A DNA stretch of 54,782 nucleotides, taken from the NCBI RefSeq assembly GCF_010548525.1, contig NZ_JAAGMG010000101.1, positions 1 through 54,782 of the forward strand, read 5' to 3'. Of this stretch, positions 34,527 through 43,052 are shown one piece after another (the first letter of the stretch is position 1; every line of letters starts with the position of its first letter). The stretch is from Streptomyces sp. SID14478 (lineage in GTDB: Bacteria > Actinomycetota > Actinomycetes > Streptomycetales > Streptomycetaceae). Below the pieces are notes generated by a model, which saw only the letters and a program-made list of their open reading frames with translations, did no database searches and had not been told where the DNA came from. Position numbers and translations under genes: made by a program.

Positions 34527-35000
34527 TCAGCCGAACATGCCCACCTGGTAGTCGCCCGCGGGCAGCTGCACCATGACGTTCAGGCGGTTGTACGTGTTGA
34601 TGAGCGCGATCAGCGACACCAGCGCGGCGAGCTGGTCCTCGTCGTAGTGCTTGGCGGCGTCCGCCCACACCTCGTCGCTGACACCGCCCGCGGCGTCGGC
34701 GATCCGCGTCCCCTGCTCGGCGAGCGCGAGCGCGGCCCGCTCGGCGTCGGTGAACACCTTGGCCTCGCGCCAGGCGGCGACGAGCGTGAGCCGCTGCACG
34801 GTCTCACCGGCGGCCGCGGCGTCCTTGGTGTGCATGTCGAGGCAGAACCCGCAGCCGTTGATCTGGCTGGCCCGGATCTTCACGAGCTCCTGCGTGCTGT
34901 GGGGGAGCCCGGTGCCGTCCAGGACCTTGCCCGCCGAGTTGATGTGCTTGAGGAACTTGGCGGCGGTGGCGTTACCGAAGAGGTCGAGTCGCGCTTCCAT
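34527..35000 (-). CDS. Carboxymuconolactone decarboxylase-like (AhpD-like) protein
   Basis: The 157-residue protein has the AhpD-fold signature: a CxxC pair Cys50-Gly-Phe-Cys53 followed by His57 (NGCGFCLDMHTKDA), then VQRLTLVAAWREAKVFTDAERAALALAE. Related proteins are small peroxidase helpers or decarboxylases; the CxxC...H arrangement favours a thiol-disulfide or peroxidase activity. The start was set at ATG 35000 with GGGAG upstream; ATG 35018 is possible. It is followed by a hairpin terminator. Monocistronic. Confidence 0.9.
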   Translation of the reverse strand: MEARLDLFGNATAAKFLKHINSAGKVLDGTGLPHSTQELVKIRASQINGCGFCLDMHTKDAAAAGETVQRLTLVAAWREAKVFTDAERAALALAEQGTRIADAAGGVSDEVWADAAKHYDEDQLAALVSLIALINTYNRLNVMVQLPAGDYQVGMFG

Positions 35001-35125
35001 GGTGTTCTCCCTGGTCATACCGGTCGTCCGGCCGGTCTCCGTGTCTCAGTAGCCGGTTGAGGTGGCTACACCCTTCTGACGGAGAGGGTCGAAAAGATGT
35101 GACAGGGAGGAGGATGTGACCTGAG

Positions 35126-36214
35126 TCACGCATGAGCCAGGCGCGCCCCAGGGTTCTCCGGCGATTGCCGACCGGACCGTGAGCCGGGCACGAACCGCAC
35201 CCTCTCCCGCACGGCCCGCCGCGCCTCCACGCACCCCTCACCCGAGAAGCCACGCTCCGCCTCCCGGGACGCCACCCCTTCCCCGCAGGCCCGGCACACC
35301 CCGCTCTCCTGCCCCCAGGGCAGCGGATCCCGGCACTCAGGACACTCGAAGACCTGCCGCCACGTACGCCTGCGCTCAGGCCGCTTACGGGTGAGCCGAT
35401 CGGCGACGAGGTGGGTGGCCGAGTACACCTTGGGGGGCAGCCCGGCGGTGACGGCATCGACGACTTCGACGGCGGAGGCCCCCCGCTCCAGCCAGACGGC
35501 AACTTCGGGCACGAGCTCCCGCACACCACGCGCGGACAGCCGCAGCCGCGGATCGACGGAGCCGATCCGATGCAGGATGCGCTCGCATTCGGCGCCGAGG
35601 GGCCCGGCGCCGCTGCGGGCGATCCCGGCGGGCGAGTCGTTTCCGACGGGCGCTGCGGGTGCTGCGGGCACTGTGGGCGCTGCGGGAGCTGTGGGCTCGG
35701 TGGGCTTTGCGGGCTCGGCGTTTCCGACGGGCGCAGCGGACTCCGCGGGCTCGGCGGGAGGGAAGGGAGGGTTCTTCCCCCCGTCCTTCAAGGGTTTGTC
35801 CTTCGACAGGCTGATCTTCCCGCGTGAAAAGAACGTGCCCGCAGCCCCGGTTCCCACCCGCCCGGGAACCGGCCCGCTGACAGCGGGAGTTGGGGGAGCC
35901 GAGACGGTCGACGCCGCCTGCGGATCTTCGTACACCTCAACACTCGACACGATCCGCCGGGTACGGGCCTCCCGCTCGGTCCGGGTCACCCAGTACCCCA
36001 ACTCCCGCAGCTCCTTGACGGCTTTGGACACGGCGAGGCGCCCCTGCGGAAACCCGTCGCTGAGGGTGCGGACGTTGACCTGCGTGCCGCTGGGCAACGA
36101 CAGGACGTAGGCGAGGATGCCGCGCGCAGTATGGGACAAGCGCGGGTCGCGGATGGCCTTGTTGGCGATGATGGTGAAGTCGCGCTCATGGCGACGGATA
36201 CGATGAATCTGCAT
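35126..36214 (-). CDS. Winged-helix plus zinc-ribbon protein
   Basis: The 362-residue protein starts MQIHRIRRHERDFTIIANKA and has a winged-helix DNA-binding part (LSHTARGILAYVLSLP, RTLSDGFPQGRLAVSKAVKELRELGYW). A disordered Ala/Pro/Glu middle contains PTEPTAPAAPTVPAAPAAPVG-like repeats. A second helical region follows. The C-terminal zinc ribbon CPECRDP...CRACGEG has two CxxC pairs. Such proteins recur in Streptomyces accessory DNA and may be plasmid or phage replication or regulatory proteins; the role is not known. I chose ATG 36214 because conserved sequence begins there; the frame to 36325 adds an unlikely extension. Confidence 0.8.
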   Translation of the reverse strand: MQIHRIRRHERDFTIIANKAIRDPRLSHTARGILAYVLSLPSGTQVNVRTLSDGFPQGRLAVSKAVKELRELGYWVTRTEREARTRRIVSSVEVYEDPQAASTVSAPPTPAVSGPVPGRVGTGAAGTFFSRGKISLSKDKPLKDGGKNPPFPPAEPAESAAPVGNAEPAKPTEPTAPAAPTVPAAPAAPVGNDSPAGIARSGAGPLGAECERILHRIGSVDPRLRLSARGVRELVPEVAVWLERGASAVEVVDAVTAGLPPKVYSATHLVADRLTRKRPERRRTWRQVFECPECRDPLPWGQESGVCRACGEGVASREAERGFSGEGCVEARRAVRERVRFVPGSRSGRQSPENPGARLAHA

Positions 36215-36684
36215 GGGGAGTTGGTGCTCCTGATGCCAGACCCCCGGAGGTTGCTGCCTCGCGGGGGTCACCTGTGCCTGAAGTTGTGTACGGGCTGTTG
36301 ATGGCGTCACGACGGAGAGTGACACACGTGGGCCGGTCCGGGCAATCCGTGGCCCAAGCTCTCAAGGGGCCCGCTGCGACCAGAGTTGAGACCGAGACAC
36401 TCGAACAACGCGCACGCGCCCCACCACAGGGAGCGGCGCCGCACTCCGAAGGACAGTTGGAGGGATCGGGACAGCAACGCCTTCCACCCCGAAGCCTCAG
36501 CCCAAGAAAGCCAGCCCCCACCGGCCGGTACGCAGACACCGAGACGGCGGCAGGGCACATCGGCCCACCACGGACACCAGCCGCGCTGTCCATAAAAGGC
36601 GCCCACCGGCCCGCACCTGAGTTGGTCCACGATCACCACCCCACCGACGCTTGCGCCGGGCCCTTCTGGTCGCGACGACGGCCG
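36215..36684. other. Intergenic region with a hairpin before the wHTH gene
   Basis: I see no credible gene in these 470 bases. At 36239-36269 GACCCCC pairs with GGGGGTC and GAGG with CCTC, forming a stem-loop 25 bases before the wHTH start (minus strand). It could end DinB-gene transcription or shape the leader. Confidence 0.4.
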
Positions 36685-37218
36685 CTACTCGCCCGTGACC
36701 CCATCGATCAGCTCCCGGGCGACATCCAGCTGCCCGACGTGTCGCGCGTACTCCTGGAGCAGGTGAAAGAGAATCCGCACCAGGGCGGGAGCCTGATCGG
36801 ACGTCTGAAATCGCCCGCCGAGACGTGCCCTGTCGCTCAGACCAGCCCGTGCAGCAAGGGAGTTGGAGCGACTCACCTCCGCGCGGTAGGCAGCCATGAC
36901 CTCGGCCGTGGGCTTGTCGGCGGGAACGGACCACTCGGCCTCGTCACCGCCGGCCGGATAGGCAACAAGGTCCTCGGCGGCGAACCCCCAACGCATCCAC
37001 CGGCGCTCGACCCACCCAAGATGCTGCACAAGACCGAGCGGCGACCAGCCCAACGGCCCGACGGGCGCGCGCAACTGCGCGTCGTCCAACCCGGAGACCT
37101 TCCGCATCAGCGCCTCGCGATACCAGTCCAGGTAGCCGCGGAGGAGTTCCCCGGGGTCGGAGACGCCGACGCCGGGGCCGTCGAGGGGAGCCGGAGCTTG
37201 TCCCGAGGGCCTCTGCAT
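36685..37218 (-). CDS. DinB-like protein
   Basis: The 177-residue protein is a DinB/DUF664 four-helix metal-binding protein: LLRGYLDWYREALMRKVSGL, then SPLGLVQHLGWVERRWM with the first His, and LFHLLQEYARHVGQLDVARELIDG with the paired His ligands. Family members include mycothiol- or bacillithiol-dependent S-transferases and uncharacterised proteins. On the minus strand TACTTT ends six bases before the ATG at 37218 and no ribosome site is seen, suggesting a leaderless transcript. It is divergent from a lipoprotein gene. Confidence 0.88.
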   Translation of the reverse strand: MQRPSGQAPAPLDGPGVGVSDPGELLRGYLDWYREALMRKVSGLDDAQLRAPVGPLGWSPLGLVQHLGWVERRWMRWGFAAEDLVAYPAGGDEAEWSVPADKPTAEVMAAYRAEVSRSNSLAARAGLSDRARLGGRFQTSDQAPALVRILFHLLQEYARHVGQLDVARELIDGVTGE

Positions 37219-37356
37219 GCCTCGAAAGTAGCGCGGCTTCCAGTCCCGGGCGCGTGGCAAGCGAGAATCTGGACCAGGACCGAGCCCAACCTCCTCCGTC
37301 GACCAGAAACTCGTCTGGACCGAACGCATCCCGGCCCAGCCGCACAAGGAATCCCA

Positions 37357-37833
37357 GTGAAGAAGAAGTTGCTGTGTACCGGGGGCGTCCTGGCCGTACT
37401 GGTCGGCGGGCTGTCCGTCGGCTGCTCGTCCGATGCTCTCAAGCGGTGCGTGCCGGAGAAGTCGGCCCAGATCAGTTCGACCGACCTGGAGGGCAGCTAC
37501 CGCGGCTCCGGTGACGCGGACGGCGCCCACATCCGGCTCAAGTCGTCGCCCGGCGAGTTCGGCGGCACGATGACCGTGCGTGACTGGCCGGGCAGCGATT
37601 TTCCCAGGTACGGCAAGGACAAGAAGTTCGACGGCTCGGGCACCTGGCAGGTCGACAGGACCGCCGATTCCGGGAAGTACCCGATGGTCCGTCTCTCGTT
37701 CGAGGACCCCGACGCGCTCACCACCGTCAGCACGGTCGACATGCTCTCGATCGGCGTCGACGCGAAACGCTCGGTTCTCTACGACGAGGCGGACCCGGAT
37801 ACCTGCCCGGCGTTCCGACTGCAGCGAAACTAG
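37357..37833 (+). CDS. Putative lipoprotein, 158 aa
   Basis: The GTG-started protein has a basic, hydrophobic signal (KKKLLCTGGVLAVLVGGLSVGC) with Cys23 in LSVGC, a usable but imperfect lipobox. The mature part (about 135 residues) is beta-rich: LEGSYRGSGDADGAHIRLKS, GTMTVRDWPGS, GSGTWQVDRTADS and IGVDAKRSVLYDEADPDTCPAFRLQR. Two later Cys residues (about 31 and 151) may form a disulfide. I recognise no family. AAGGA lies 6-10 bases before GTG 37357. It is divergent from the DinB-like gene. Confidence 0.82.
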   Translation: MKKKLLCTGGVLAVLVGGLSVGCSSDALKRCVPEKSAQISSTDLEGSYRGSGDADGAHIRLKSSPGEFGGTMTVRDWPGSDFPRYGKDKKFDGSGTWQVDRTADSGKYPMVRLSFEDPDALTTVSTVDMLSIGVDAKRSVLYDEADPDTCPAFRLQRN

Positions 37834-38058
37834 AGCCCAGGGCGGCACTTTCGGGCGGCCCGCCCTCGGAAGGGGCACCGGGGTACCCCATGAACACCAC
37901 ACCGGACAGGCATTTCATGACGCCGACGCCCACCGACCGATTCCGTGAGGGCCGCTGCGCCAATGGCTCATCGACATTCAAGGCGTCATCCGGCACTACG
38001 GGCGCGCGTAGCGAGGACGTGGCTCGGCAATGTCAGTGGGGTGCCCGCCGGTCGTCAG

Positions 38059-38286
38059 TCAGAGGCTGTGGGCGTACGAGCCCAGAGCGACTCCGGACAG
38101 GAACGACCGCCAAGCCTGCGAGTCGACAGCGATAGCAGGACCGGTCGTGTCCTTCGAGTCCCGGATGAGCACGGAGGCTTCGCCCAGGCTGCACTCCACA
38201 CACTCTCCACCGGCGCCGTTGCTGTACGACGATGCACGCCATGGGGCGTACGAAGAGGCGGAGTCTGGGAGTCGTGTGGTGTTCAT
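38059..38286 (-). CDS. DUF397 protein
   Basis: The 75-residue protein has a DUF397 domain: WRASSYSNGAGGECVECSLGEAS, VLIRDSKDTTGPAIAVDSQAW and FLSGVAL. DUF397 proteins are small partners of XRE regulators in Streptomyces, in the WhiJ/AbaA group. Its ATG overlaps the stop of the XRE gene by 4 bases (ATGA), so the two are translated together. It contains two Cys close together (ECVEC). Confidence 0.92.
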   Translation of the reverse strand: MNTTRLPDSASSYAPWRASSYSNGAGGECVECSLGEASVLIRDSKDTTGPAIAVDSQAWRSFLSGVALGSYAHSL

Positions 38287-39134
38287 CGCGCATGCTCCTT
38301 CAGGACGGACTTGATCAACTCGGTGGAGCGCCGTGGGCTCAGCGCCGCTGCCCGCAGCCCGTCAAAGGCCCTCGTGTACTCGCGAACATGATGGTCGCCT
38401 TCCAAGTAGACCGCATCCGTGATGCCGTCCCGGTACACGATGTCCGGATCCTCCGGGTCCGGGAATCGGAGCATCGTGAATGAGCCGGTAGCCGGATACG
38501 TACCGGAATCGAAGTGCAGGACTTGGAGGGTGACGTTGGGCAACTGCGCCGATTCCACGACATGTTCGAGCTGCTCACGCATCACGGCACGATCACCGAT
38601 GACATTGCGCAGAGCCGACTCGTTCACGATGAACCAGCTGTCCGGTGCTTGTTCCCCGCTCAGCATCACGGTCTGGCGTTCCATCCGCACGCGCACTGCG
38701 CGCTCGATGTCCACCGGTGCCATGTACGCCCCGGTGGTGTGCAGTTCGGACGCGTAGGCGGGAGTCTGCATCAAGCCGGGAATCAACTCGCACTGATACT
38801 GACGAAAGCTGGAAGCTTCTTGTTCCAGGCCGATGTAGATGTTGAACCACTCGGGGACACCGGCGCCGTGGGTCTGCCACCACCCTCGCGTCTTCGCCTG
38901 CCTGGCCAGGGACTTGAGGAAGTCGCGCAACTCCTCGCTCGTGTCGTAGAAACGGCAGAGGGCGTCGATGTCGGACGGCTGAACCCTTCCGTTCCCGGTC
39001 TCCATGCGGTTGACCTTGGAGCCGCTCCAGTCGAGGGCCTCACCGACCTGTGCACAGGTCGAGCCGCTCTTCTCGCGCAGCTTCTTCAACTCGATGGAGA
39101 GGCGTCGGCGTCGCGCTGTCGGTGAACCGGCCAT
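38283..39134 (-). CDS. XRE-family regulator with DUF5753
   Basis: The 283-residue protein has an N-terminal helix-turn-helix (about 10-65: ELKKLREKSGSTCAQVGEALDWSGSKVNRMETG) and a C-terminal DUF5753-type domain starting at EWFNIYIGLEQEASSFRQYQCELIPGLMQTPAYA and ending with RSTELIKSVLKEHAR. WhiJ and related proteins of S. coelicolor have this build. ATG 39134 follows AGAAGAGGG; the longer frame to 39644 overlaps the HATPase gene and is unlikely. It precedes DUF397 with a 4-base overlap and is divergent from the HATPase gene. Confidence 0.9.
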   Translation of the reverse strand: MAGSPTARRRRLSIELKKLREKSGSTCAQVGEALDWSGSKVNRMETGNGRVQPSDIDALCRFYDTSEELRDFLKSLARQAKTRGWWQTHGAGVPEWFNIYIGLEQEASSFRQYQCELIPGLMQTPAYASELHTTGAYMAPVDIERAVRVRMERQTVMLSGEQAPDSWFIVNESALRNVIGDRAVMREQLEHVVESAQLPNVTLQVLHFDSGTYPATGSFTMLRFPDPEDPDIVYRDGITDAVYLEGDHHVREYTRAFDGLRAAALSPRRSTELIKSVLKEHAR

Positions 39135-39306
39135 CCCAACCCTCTTCTCTGACCTTGCTGTTAGCGGAGCCCAGTGTCTGCGCCAAGGTGCATGCTTGCC
39201 AATCACTCGATAGTGGGATTCGCGTCGTGCAAATTGCACGAAGGGATACGAGGACGCCACTCTGTGAGACGCAGCAACTCGTTGTGACCGGCGAGAGGAG
39301 TTCTCA

Positions 39307-39960
39307 GTGATCCACGAATCCTGCATGGCGCGTAAGCCGTGGCATCTGGCGTTCACCGCTGAACCCGAGGAAGTGCCAGTACTCCGGCGCACCGTCCGCA
39401 TGCATCTGGGGCTGTGGGGCCTGCATGAGGCAATCGAGGCCGCAGAGTTGTGTGTCAGCGAGCTCGTCTCGAACGTCATCACCCACGTGGGCCCAGGTAC
39501 GCCGACTGATCTGCACGTCTCGATGAGTGGGACGTACGTGCGTCTCGAAGTGCACGACCCTGATTCGCGAGCCCTGCCCACACTCCTGGACGCTTCCACC
39601 GAGGCGGAGAACGGGAGGGGAATGGCGCTCGTCGATGCGATCACCGACCGCTGGGGCGTTCAGCTCCGAGACGACGGCAAGGTCACGTGGTGCGAGCTGG
39701 CAACCGGACTCGCGTCACCGAGCGGCCACGGCGGCGGTATCCGAGTGACCCGAGCGGAGGCCGTCCTGGGGCTCTACGGGCAGGCGGCCTTGCTCCCGGG
39801 AGGCATTCGGGGGCAAGGGACGTCCGTGTGCACGGCCGTCGCCAAGGCGGCGGCAATCGATGTGATCGCCGATCTCCTCCACTGGCTTCACCGACATGGC
39901 TACGACCCTGATGAGGCGTTGGACTGTGCGCAGACGAGTTTCGAAAGAGGCGCCGGGTGA
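39307..39960 (+). CDS. HATPase_c anti-sigma-type regulatory protein
   Basis: The 217-residue protein has an RsbW-like ATP-binding domain: ELCVSELVSNVITHVGPGTPTDLHVSMS (N box), LEVHDPDSRALP (D box), and GRGMALVDAITDRWGV (G box). A C-terminal extension of about 75 residues follows, absent from plain RsbW proteins. These ATPases pair with XRE and DUF397 genes in abaA/whiJ-type loci. GTG 39307 follows GAGAGGAG; ATG 39325 has no site. It is divergent from the XRE gene, with the likely promoters in the 172-base gap. Confidence 0.88.
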   Translation: MIHESCMARKPWHLAFTAEPEEVPVLRRTVRMHLGLWGLHEAIEAAELCVSELVSNVITHVGPGTPTDLHVSMSGTYVRLEVHDPDSRALPTLLDASTEAENGRGMALVDAITDRWGVQLRDDGKVTWCELATGLASPSGHGGGIRVTRAEAVLGLYGQAALLPGGIRGQGTSVCTAVAKAAAIDVIADLLHWLHRHGYDPDEALDCAQTSFERGAG

Positions 39961-39968
39961 CGAGCGAC

Positions 39969-39997
39969 GGGAGGGCGTCCGGTAGGGCTGCCCTCCC
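39969..39997. terminator. Terminator between HATPase gene and defence operon
   Basis: GGGAGGGC (39969-39976) pairs with GCCCTCCC (39990-39997), extended by C/G to nine pairs. It lies between the HATPase stop and the end of the minus-strand operon and can serve both. Confidence 0.7.
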
Positions 39998-40039
39998 GCG
40001 GGCGATCTCGCGCCGAGGCTGTGTCCGCCCGGCCCGGAC

Positions 40040-41146
40040 TCAATAGGTGTAGTGGGTCTTCAGATTCTCGTCGAGCCGGGCACGGTCGAGGTCGAGTGCT
40101 GCTGCCAGGACATGCATGCCGAGACGCGGTGGTACGGCATTGCCGATCTGCTGGGCGACTGCCGCACCCGCCCAGATCCAGTCCGGCGCGGCGGGGAACG
40201 TCTGGAGCTGGCCCGCCTCGGATTCGGTCAGGCGAGGCTGGTCCCGGCCATCCGGACCGACGATGCGGTTGCGAGAGATCTTCCCCGTCACTGTCGCGGC
40301 GGGTTCGTGCGAACCCCGCTGCCCACGGGCTTTCGGATCGCCTCCCGTGCCGTAGTTGGAGACTACGGTGAACGGAGTGCGGCGTCGGGTGAGTACGTCC
40401 TGCATCCTGACCCACGGCTCCAGACCGAGACCGTGCTCCTCACGCGACTTCCGCTTGTCGTAGCGATTGTGCGTCGGTTCCGGCATGTGCGGATCGCCGC
40501 GCAGCAAGCTGTCCTCTCCGATCCGGCGCGCGATGAGGATGGCGCGACGGCGAGTCTGCGGGACTCCGTACTCCTCGGTGTGGAGCACCCGAGGCGTGGC
40601 CACCAGATATCCCTCCGCGCGAAGAATCTCGGCGTACCTCTTCCACACTGGCAGGACGGCCGGTACCTGTTCGAGAACGATCGCCTGGAACGGCCGTCCC
40701 GCATCGATTGCATCGAGCGCCCACCGCAGGGGTTCCAGAACGAGTCCGGTGCGGTCGTCGTGCTTGCCCGTCTCCTCGTCCTTGAGAGCGGCAAGGTCCT
40801 TGCGCACCAGCGTCAGTGAGTCACGCGCACGCAGCCGGTCGGCGAAGCTGAGGACATGGTCGAGCGCGCGTCGCCCTGCTCCCTTGCCGGCGACCGTGAA
40901 GGTCTGACATGGCGGCCCACCCGCCAGGACGTTGAAGTCCTCGGGGAACTCGGTCGGACCGAAGTCCCGAACATCGCCGGACTCGGTCTGAAGATCGTTG
41001 GCCGTGCGGGTGGCGCAGGCGTCCTTGTCCCACTCGATGCCCACGGACGGCACACCCAACTGACGTGCGGCCTGATCGAGCCCGCCGGGTCCCGCGAAGA
41101 GATCGACGATCTTGAAGGGAGAGGCGGAGGGGGACGGTGCGTTCAT
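40040..41146 (-). CDS. DNA (cytosine-5) methyltransferase, last gene of the defence operon
   Basis: The 368-residue enzyme should methylate cytosine in a specific site. Motif I is DLFAGPGG (15-22). Motif IV is GGPPCQTF with nucleophile Cys80. Motif VI is LEQVP (Glu159; usually ENV, here EQV). Motif VIII is PQTRRRA (196-202), and motif X QIGNAVPP is near the C-terminus. The recognition region lies between about 210 and 320. The start is ATG 41146; the frame to 41254 runs into the upstream gene. It begins 10 bases after the stop of the methyltransferase-like gene. It is the operon's only methyltransferase with a full catalytic motif set. Confidence 0.95.
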   Translation of the reverse strand: MNAPSPSASPFKIVDLFAGPGGLDQAARQLGVPSVGIEWDKDACATRTANDLQTESGDVRDFGPTEFPEDFNVLAGGPPCQTFTVAGKGAGRRALDHVLSFADRLRARDSLTLVRKDLAALKDEETGKHDDRTGLVLEPLRWALDAIDAGRPFQAIVLEQVPAVLPVWKRYAEILRAEGYLVATPRVLHTEEYGVPQTRRRAILIARRIGEDSLLRGDPHMPEPTHNRYDKRKSREEHGLGLEPWVRMQDVLTRRRTPFTVVSNYGTGGDPKARGQRGSHEPAATVTGKISRNRIVGPDGRDQPRLTESEAGQLQTFPAAPDWIWAGAAVAQQIGNAVPPRLGMHVLAAALDLDRARLDENLKTHYTY

Positions 41147-41156
41147 GTGGGCGATC

Positions 41157-43052
41157 CTAGCCGGCAAGAGCAGCGACAATTGCCGTGCCCACAGCATGCG
41201 CCACGGGAGGTGGCAGGGCGTTGCCGATTTGACGATAGGCAGCCGTTTTCCCACCCGAGATCTGCCAGGACGCAGGGATCGCCTGCAGGATCGCGGTCTG
41301 GGCGACAGTGAGCTTGGGCGGCTGCGAGAGAGGGAAATCCATCCCGGGGACCTCGTCGTCGAGGCTGTTGCCGTTCACGCCCAGCTGTGCCCAAGCGCGC
41401 TTGGAGCCGGTCGGACCCAGATCCGCGCCTCCGCGACGGTCGGAACCTCCCACGAGGGCGGGCGCGGGGCGATTGGCGAGGTGCGCCCAACGCTCCGCTC
41501 CGGGCCAGCCCCCTTGGGCCATCGACGATCCCAGAACGTCGCCGACGGTCGGGACCCGCAACACAGTCCGTGAGGGCCATACGAACCTTTGGGCGGAGGG
41601 CTCCTGGAGCGCGACGAGGAAGCCGGACCTTCGGTGCTGTGGAACGCCGAAGTCAGCTGCGTCGAGCACCTTCCAGAAAACGCGGTACCCCGCCTCCCGC
41701 AGTTGCGCCTCCATCCATGCCCGCTCGGCCTCGTAGTCGCCCTTCTCGACCAGGTCCGGCAGGTTCTCGAGGAGAACCGCTTTGGGGCGGATCTGCGGTA
41801 CGAGATCCACCGCATGCCTCAGTACGGCGCGCTCGAGCTCGTCGTCCGGGCGTTTCACGGCGGCGGCGGACTTGATGCGTGGCATGCCGCCACTGAACAG
41901 ATCCACCTCGTACACCTCGGGATGATCTGCCGGGTCGAAGTGCAGGAGGTCTCCGCACAGCACCTTCCACTGGGGCCGGTTGAGCTCGATCGTCCAGCAG
42001 GCGTGCGCCTTGGTGTCGAGAAGCAGCACAGGTTGGAATCCGGCCTTTTCCAGTCCCAGGGCCTGGGCGCCGGAGCCGGCGCAGATCTCGAACGAGGTGA
42101 ATTCCGCCCCGGGACTCACCGACTCGGCCGCAGCGATGGGCGCCGCGACCGGTGTGTGAAGCGGTTTGATCTCCAATACGGGTTCCGGGTGTGGTCGGGC
42201 TTCGGGCGCGGGGTTCAACTCGGGCTTCGGAACCTGGGCGAAGACCGTCGCGAGATGCTCCTCGACGGCGGTCGCACCCTCGTCGGATTCGCCGTGCTTG
42301 GCCCGGAGCAGCTCAGCGACCGACTCGCGTGCGACTTCCTGCAGTTCGGTGTCGAGCGCCTTCTCCTCGATTCCGTCGAACAGCACGAACGGGGCCAATC
42401 GGAGGAGCCTTTTGAGGAAGTCCTGCAGGGTCTCGCGTTGATTGAGGCCGCGCAGGTCCAAGCCGTCCCAGACCCGCAGGATCGCCTTCACCAGATGGGG
42501 GCTGCCACCCAGCGCCGCTCGGCGGGCGTAGATCTGGTCGAACGCTGCCTCGCCGAGGATGCCAAGGGCTTCGTACGGTGTTGAATCCGCAGGGGAGAAG
42601 ACCAGTTGGGCGCGCCACCACAGGCGCCCGAAAACGTGCCGGGTCAGGTCGGTGCCGAGGACACGGTCCCGGGGCGGCTTCGGGTAGCGCCAGTGGGCCA
42701 CATCCGGGAGCAGCACCAGTGCGAGGAATGCCCACAGATCGCGCGATGCCGCCTCTGCCGGGACCAGGTTCATCCGGGAATGCAGAAGTTCGGCGAGTCG
42801 GAGATCGAACTCGGCGTTGCGGGCGCGGTCCGAGGTATCGGGGAATCCGGCCTGCTGTGCCAGATCAACGACCGACTCCCGCAGAGCACTCAGTTGCTCG
42901 GGGCGCACCCGGTCACCGCCGGTCGCCACATACACCGCAGAGGGGTGGATTACGTCGACGCGTTCTGCCAATTCCGCGATCGGCAGCTCTCGGTACTCGT
43001 CGAACAGCGGTTTGGCCTGGCCCGCGAGCAGGCGGGGGTAGAGCAGGCTCAC
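41157..43052 (-). CDS. Large protein with inactive-looking C5 methyltransferase domain
   Basis: The 631-residue protein has an N-terminal region of about 300 residues (MSLLYPRLLAGQAKPLFDEY..., WAFLALVLLPDVAHWRYPKPPRDR, RLWWRAQLVF) that I think is the DUF6339 family. A Pro-rich linker follows, then a cytosine methyltransferase fold from about 315: motif I FEICAGSGAQALGLEKAG, motif VI LLENLPDL, motif VIII GVPQHRRSGF and motif X YRQIGNALPPPV. Motif IV reads GGMPRIKS where GGxPCxxFS is expected, so the nucleophile Cys is Arg392 (codon CGC at 41877-41879). Methyl transfer is therefore unlikely; it may bind DNA or regulate. The GTG start overlaps the previous stop by 4 bases. Confidence 0.85.
   Translation of the reverse strand: MSLLYPRLLAGQAKPLFDEYRELPIAELAERVDVIHPSAVYVATGGDRVRPEQLSALRESVVDLAQQAGFPDTSDRARNAEFDLRLAELLHSRMNLVPAEAASRDLWAFLALVLLPDVAHWRYPKPPRDRVLGTDLTRHVFGRLWWRAQLVFSPADSTPYEALGILGEAAFDQIYARRAALGGSPHLVKAILRVWDGLDLRGLNQRETLQDFLKRLLRLAPFVLFDGIEEKALDTELQEVARESVAELLRAKHGESDEGATAVEEHLATVFAQVPKPELNPAPEARPHPEPVLEIKPLHTPVAAPIAAAESVSPGAEFTSFEICAGSGAQALGLEKAGFQPVLLLDTKAHACWTIELNRPQWKVLCGDLLHFDPADHPEVYEVDLFSGGMPRIKSAAAVKRPDDELERAVLRHAVDLVPQIRPKAVLLENLPDLVEKGDYEAERAWMEAQLREAGYRVFWKVLDAADFGVPQHRRSGFLVALQEPSAQRFVWPSRTVLRVPTVGDVLGSSMAQGGWPGAERWAHLANRPAPALVGGSDRRGGADLGPTGSKRAWAQLGVNGNSLDDEVPGMDFPLSQPPKLTVAQTAILQAIPASWQISGGKTAAYRQIGNALPPPVAHAVGTAIVAALAG

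Noticed and set aside
35000..35125. Integrase attachment site or junction at the left edge of the accessory stretch
   Set aside because: No tRNA, integrase or matching direct repeats were seen on either side of the stretch.
37890..38135. 81-residue plus-strand frame between the lipoprotein and DUF397 genes
   Set aside because: No ribosome site and no family likeness. A nearby frame encoding RQWLIDIQGVIRHYGRA might be a relic but is too short to call.
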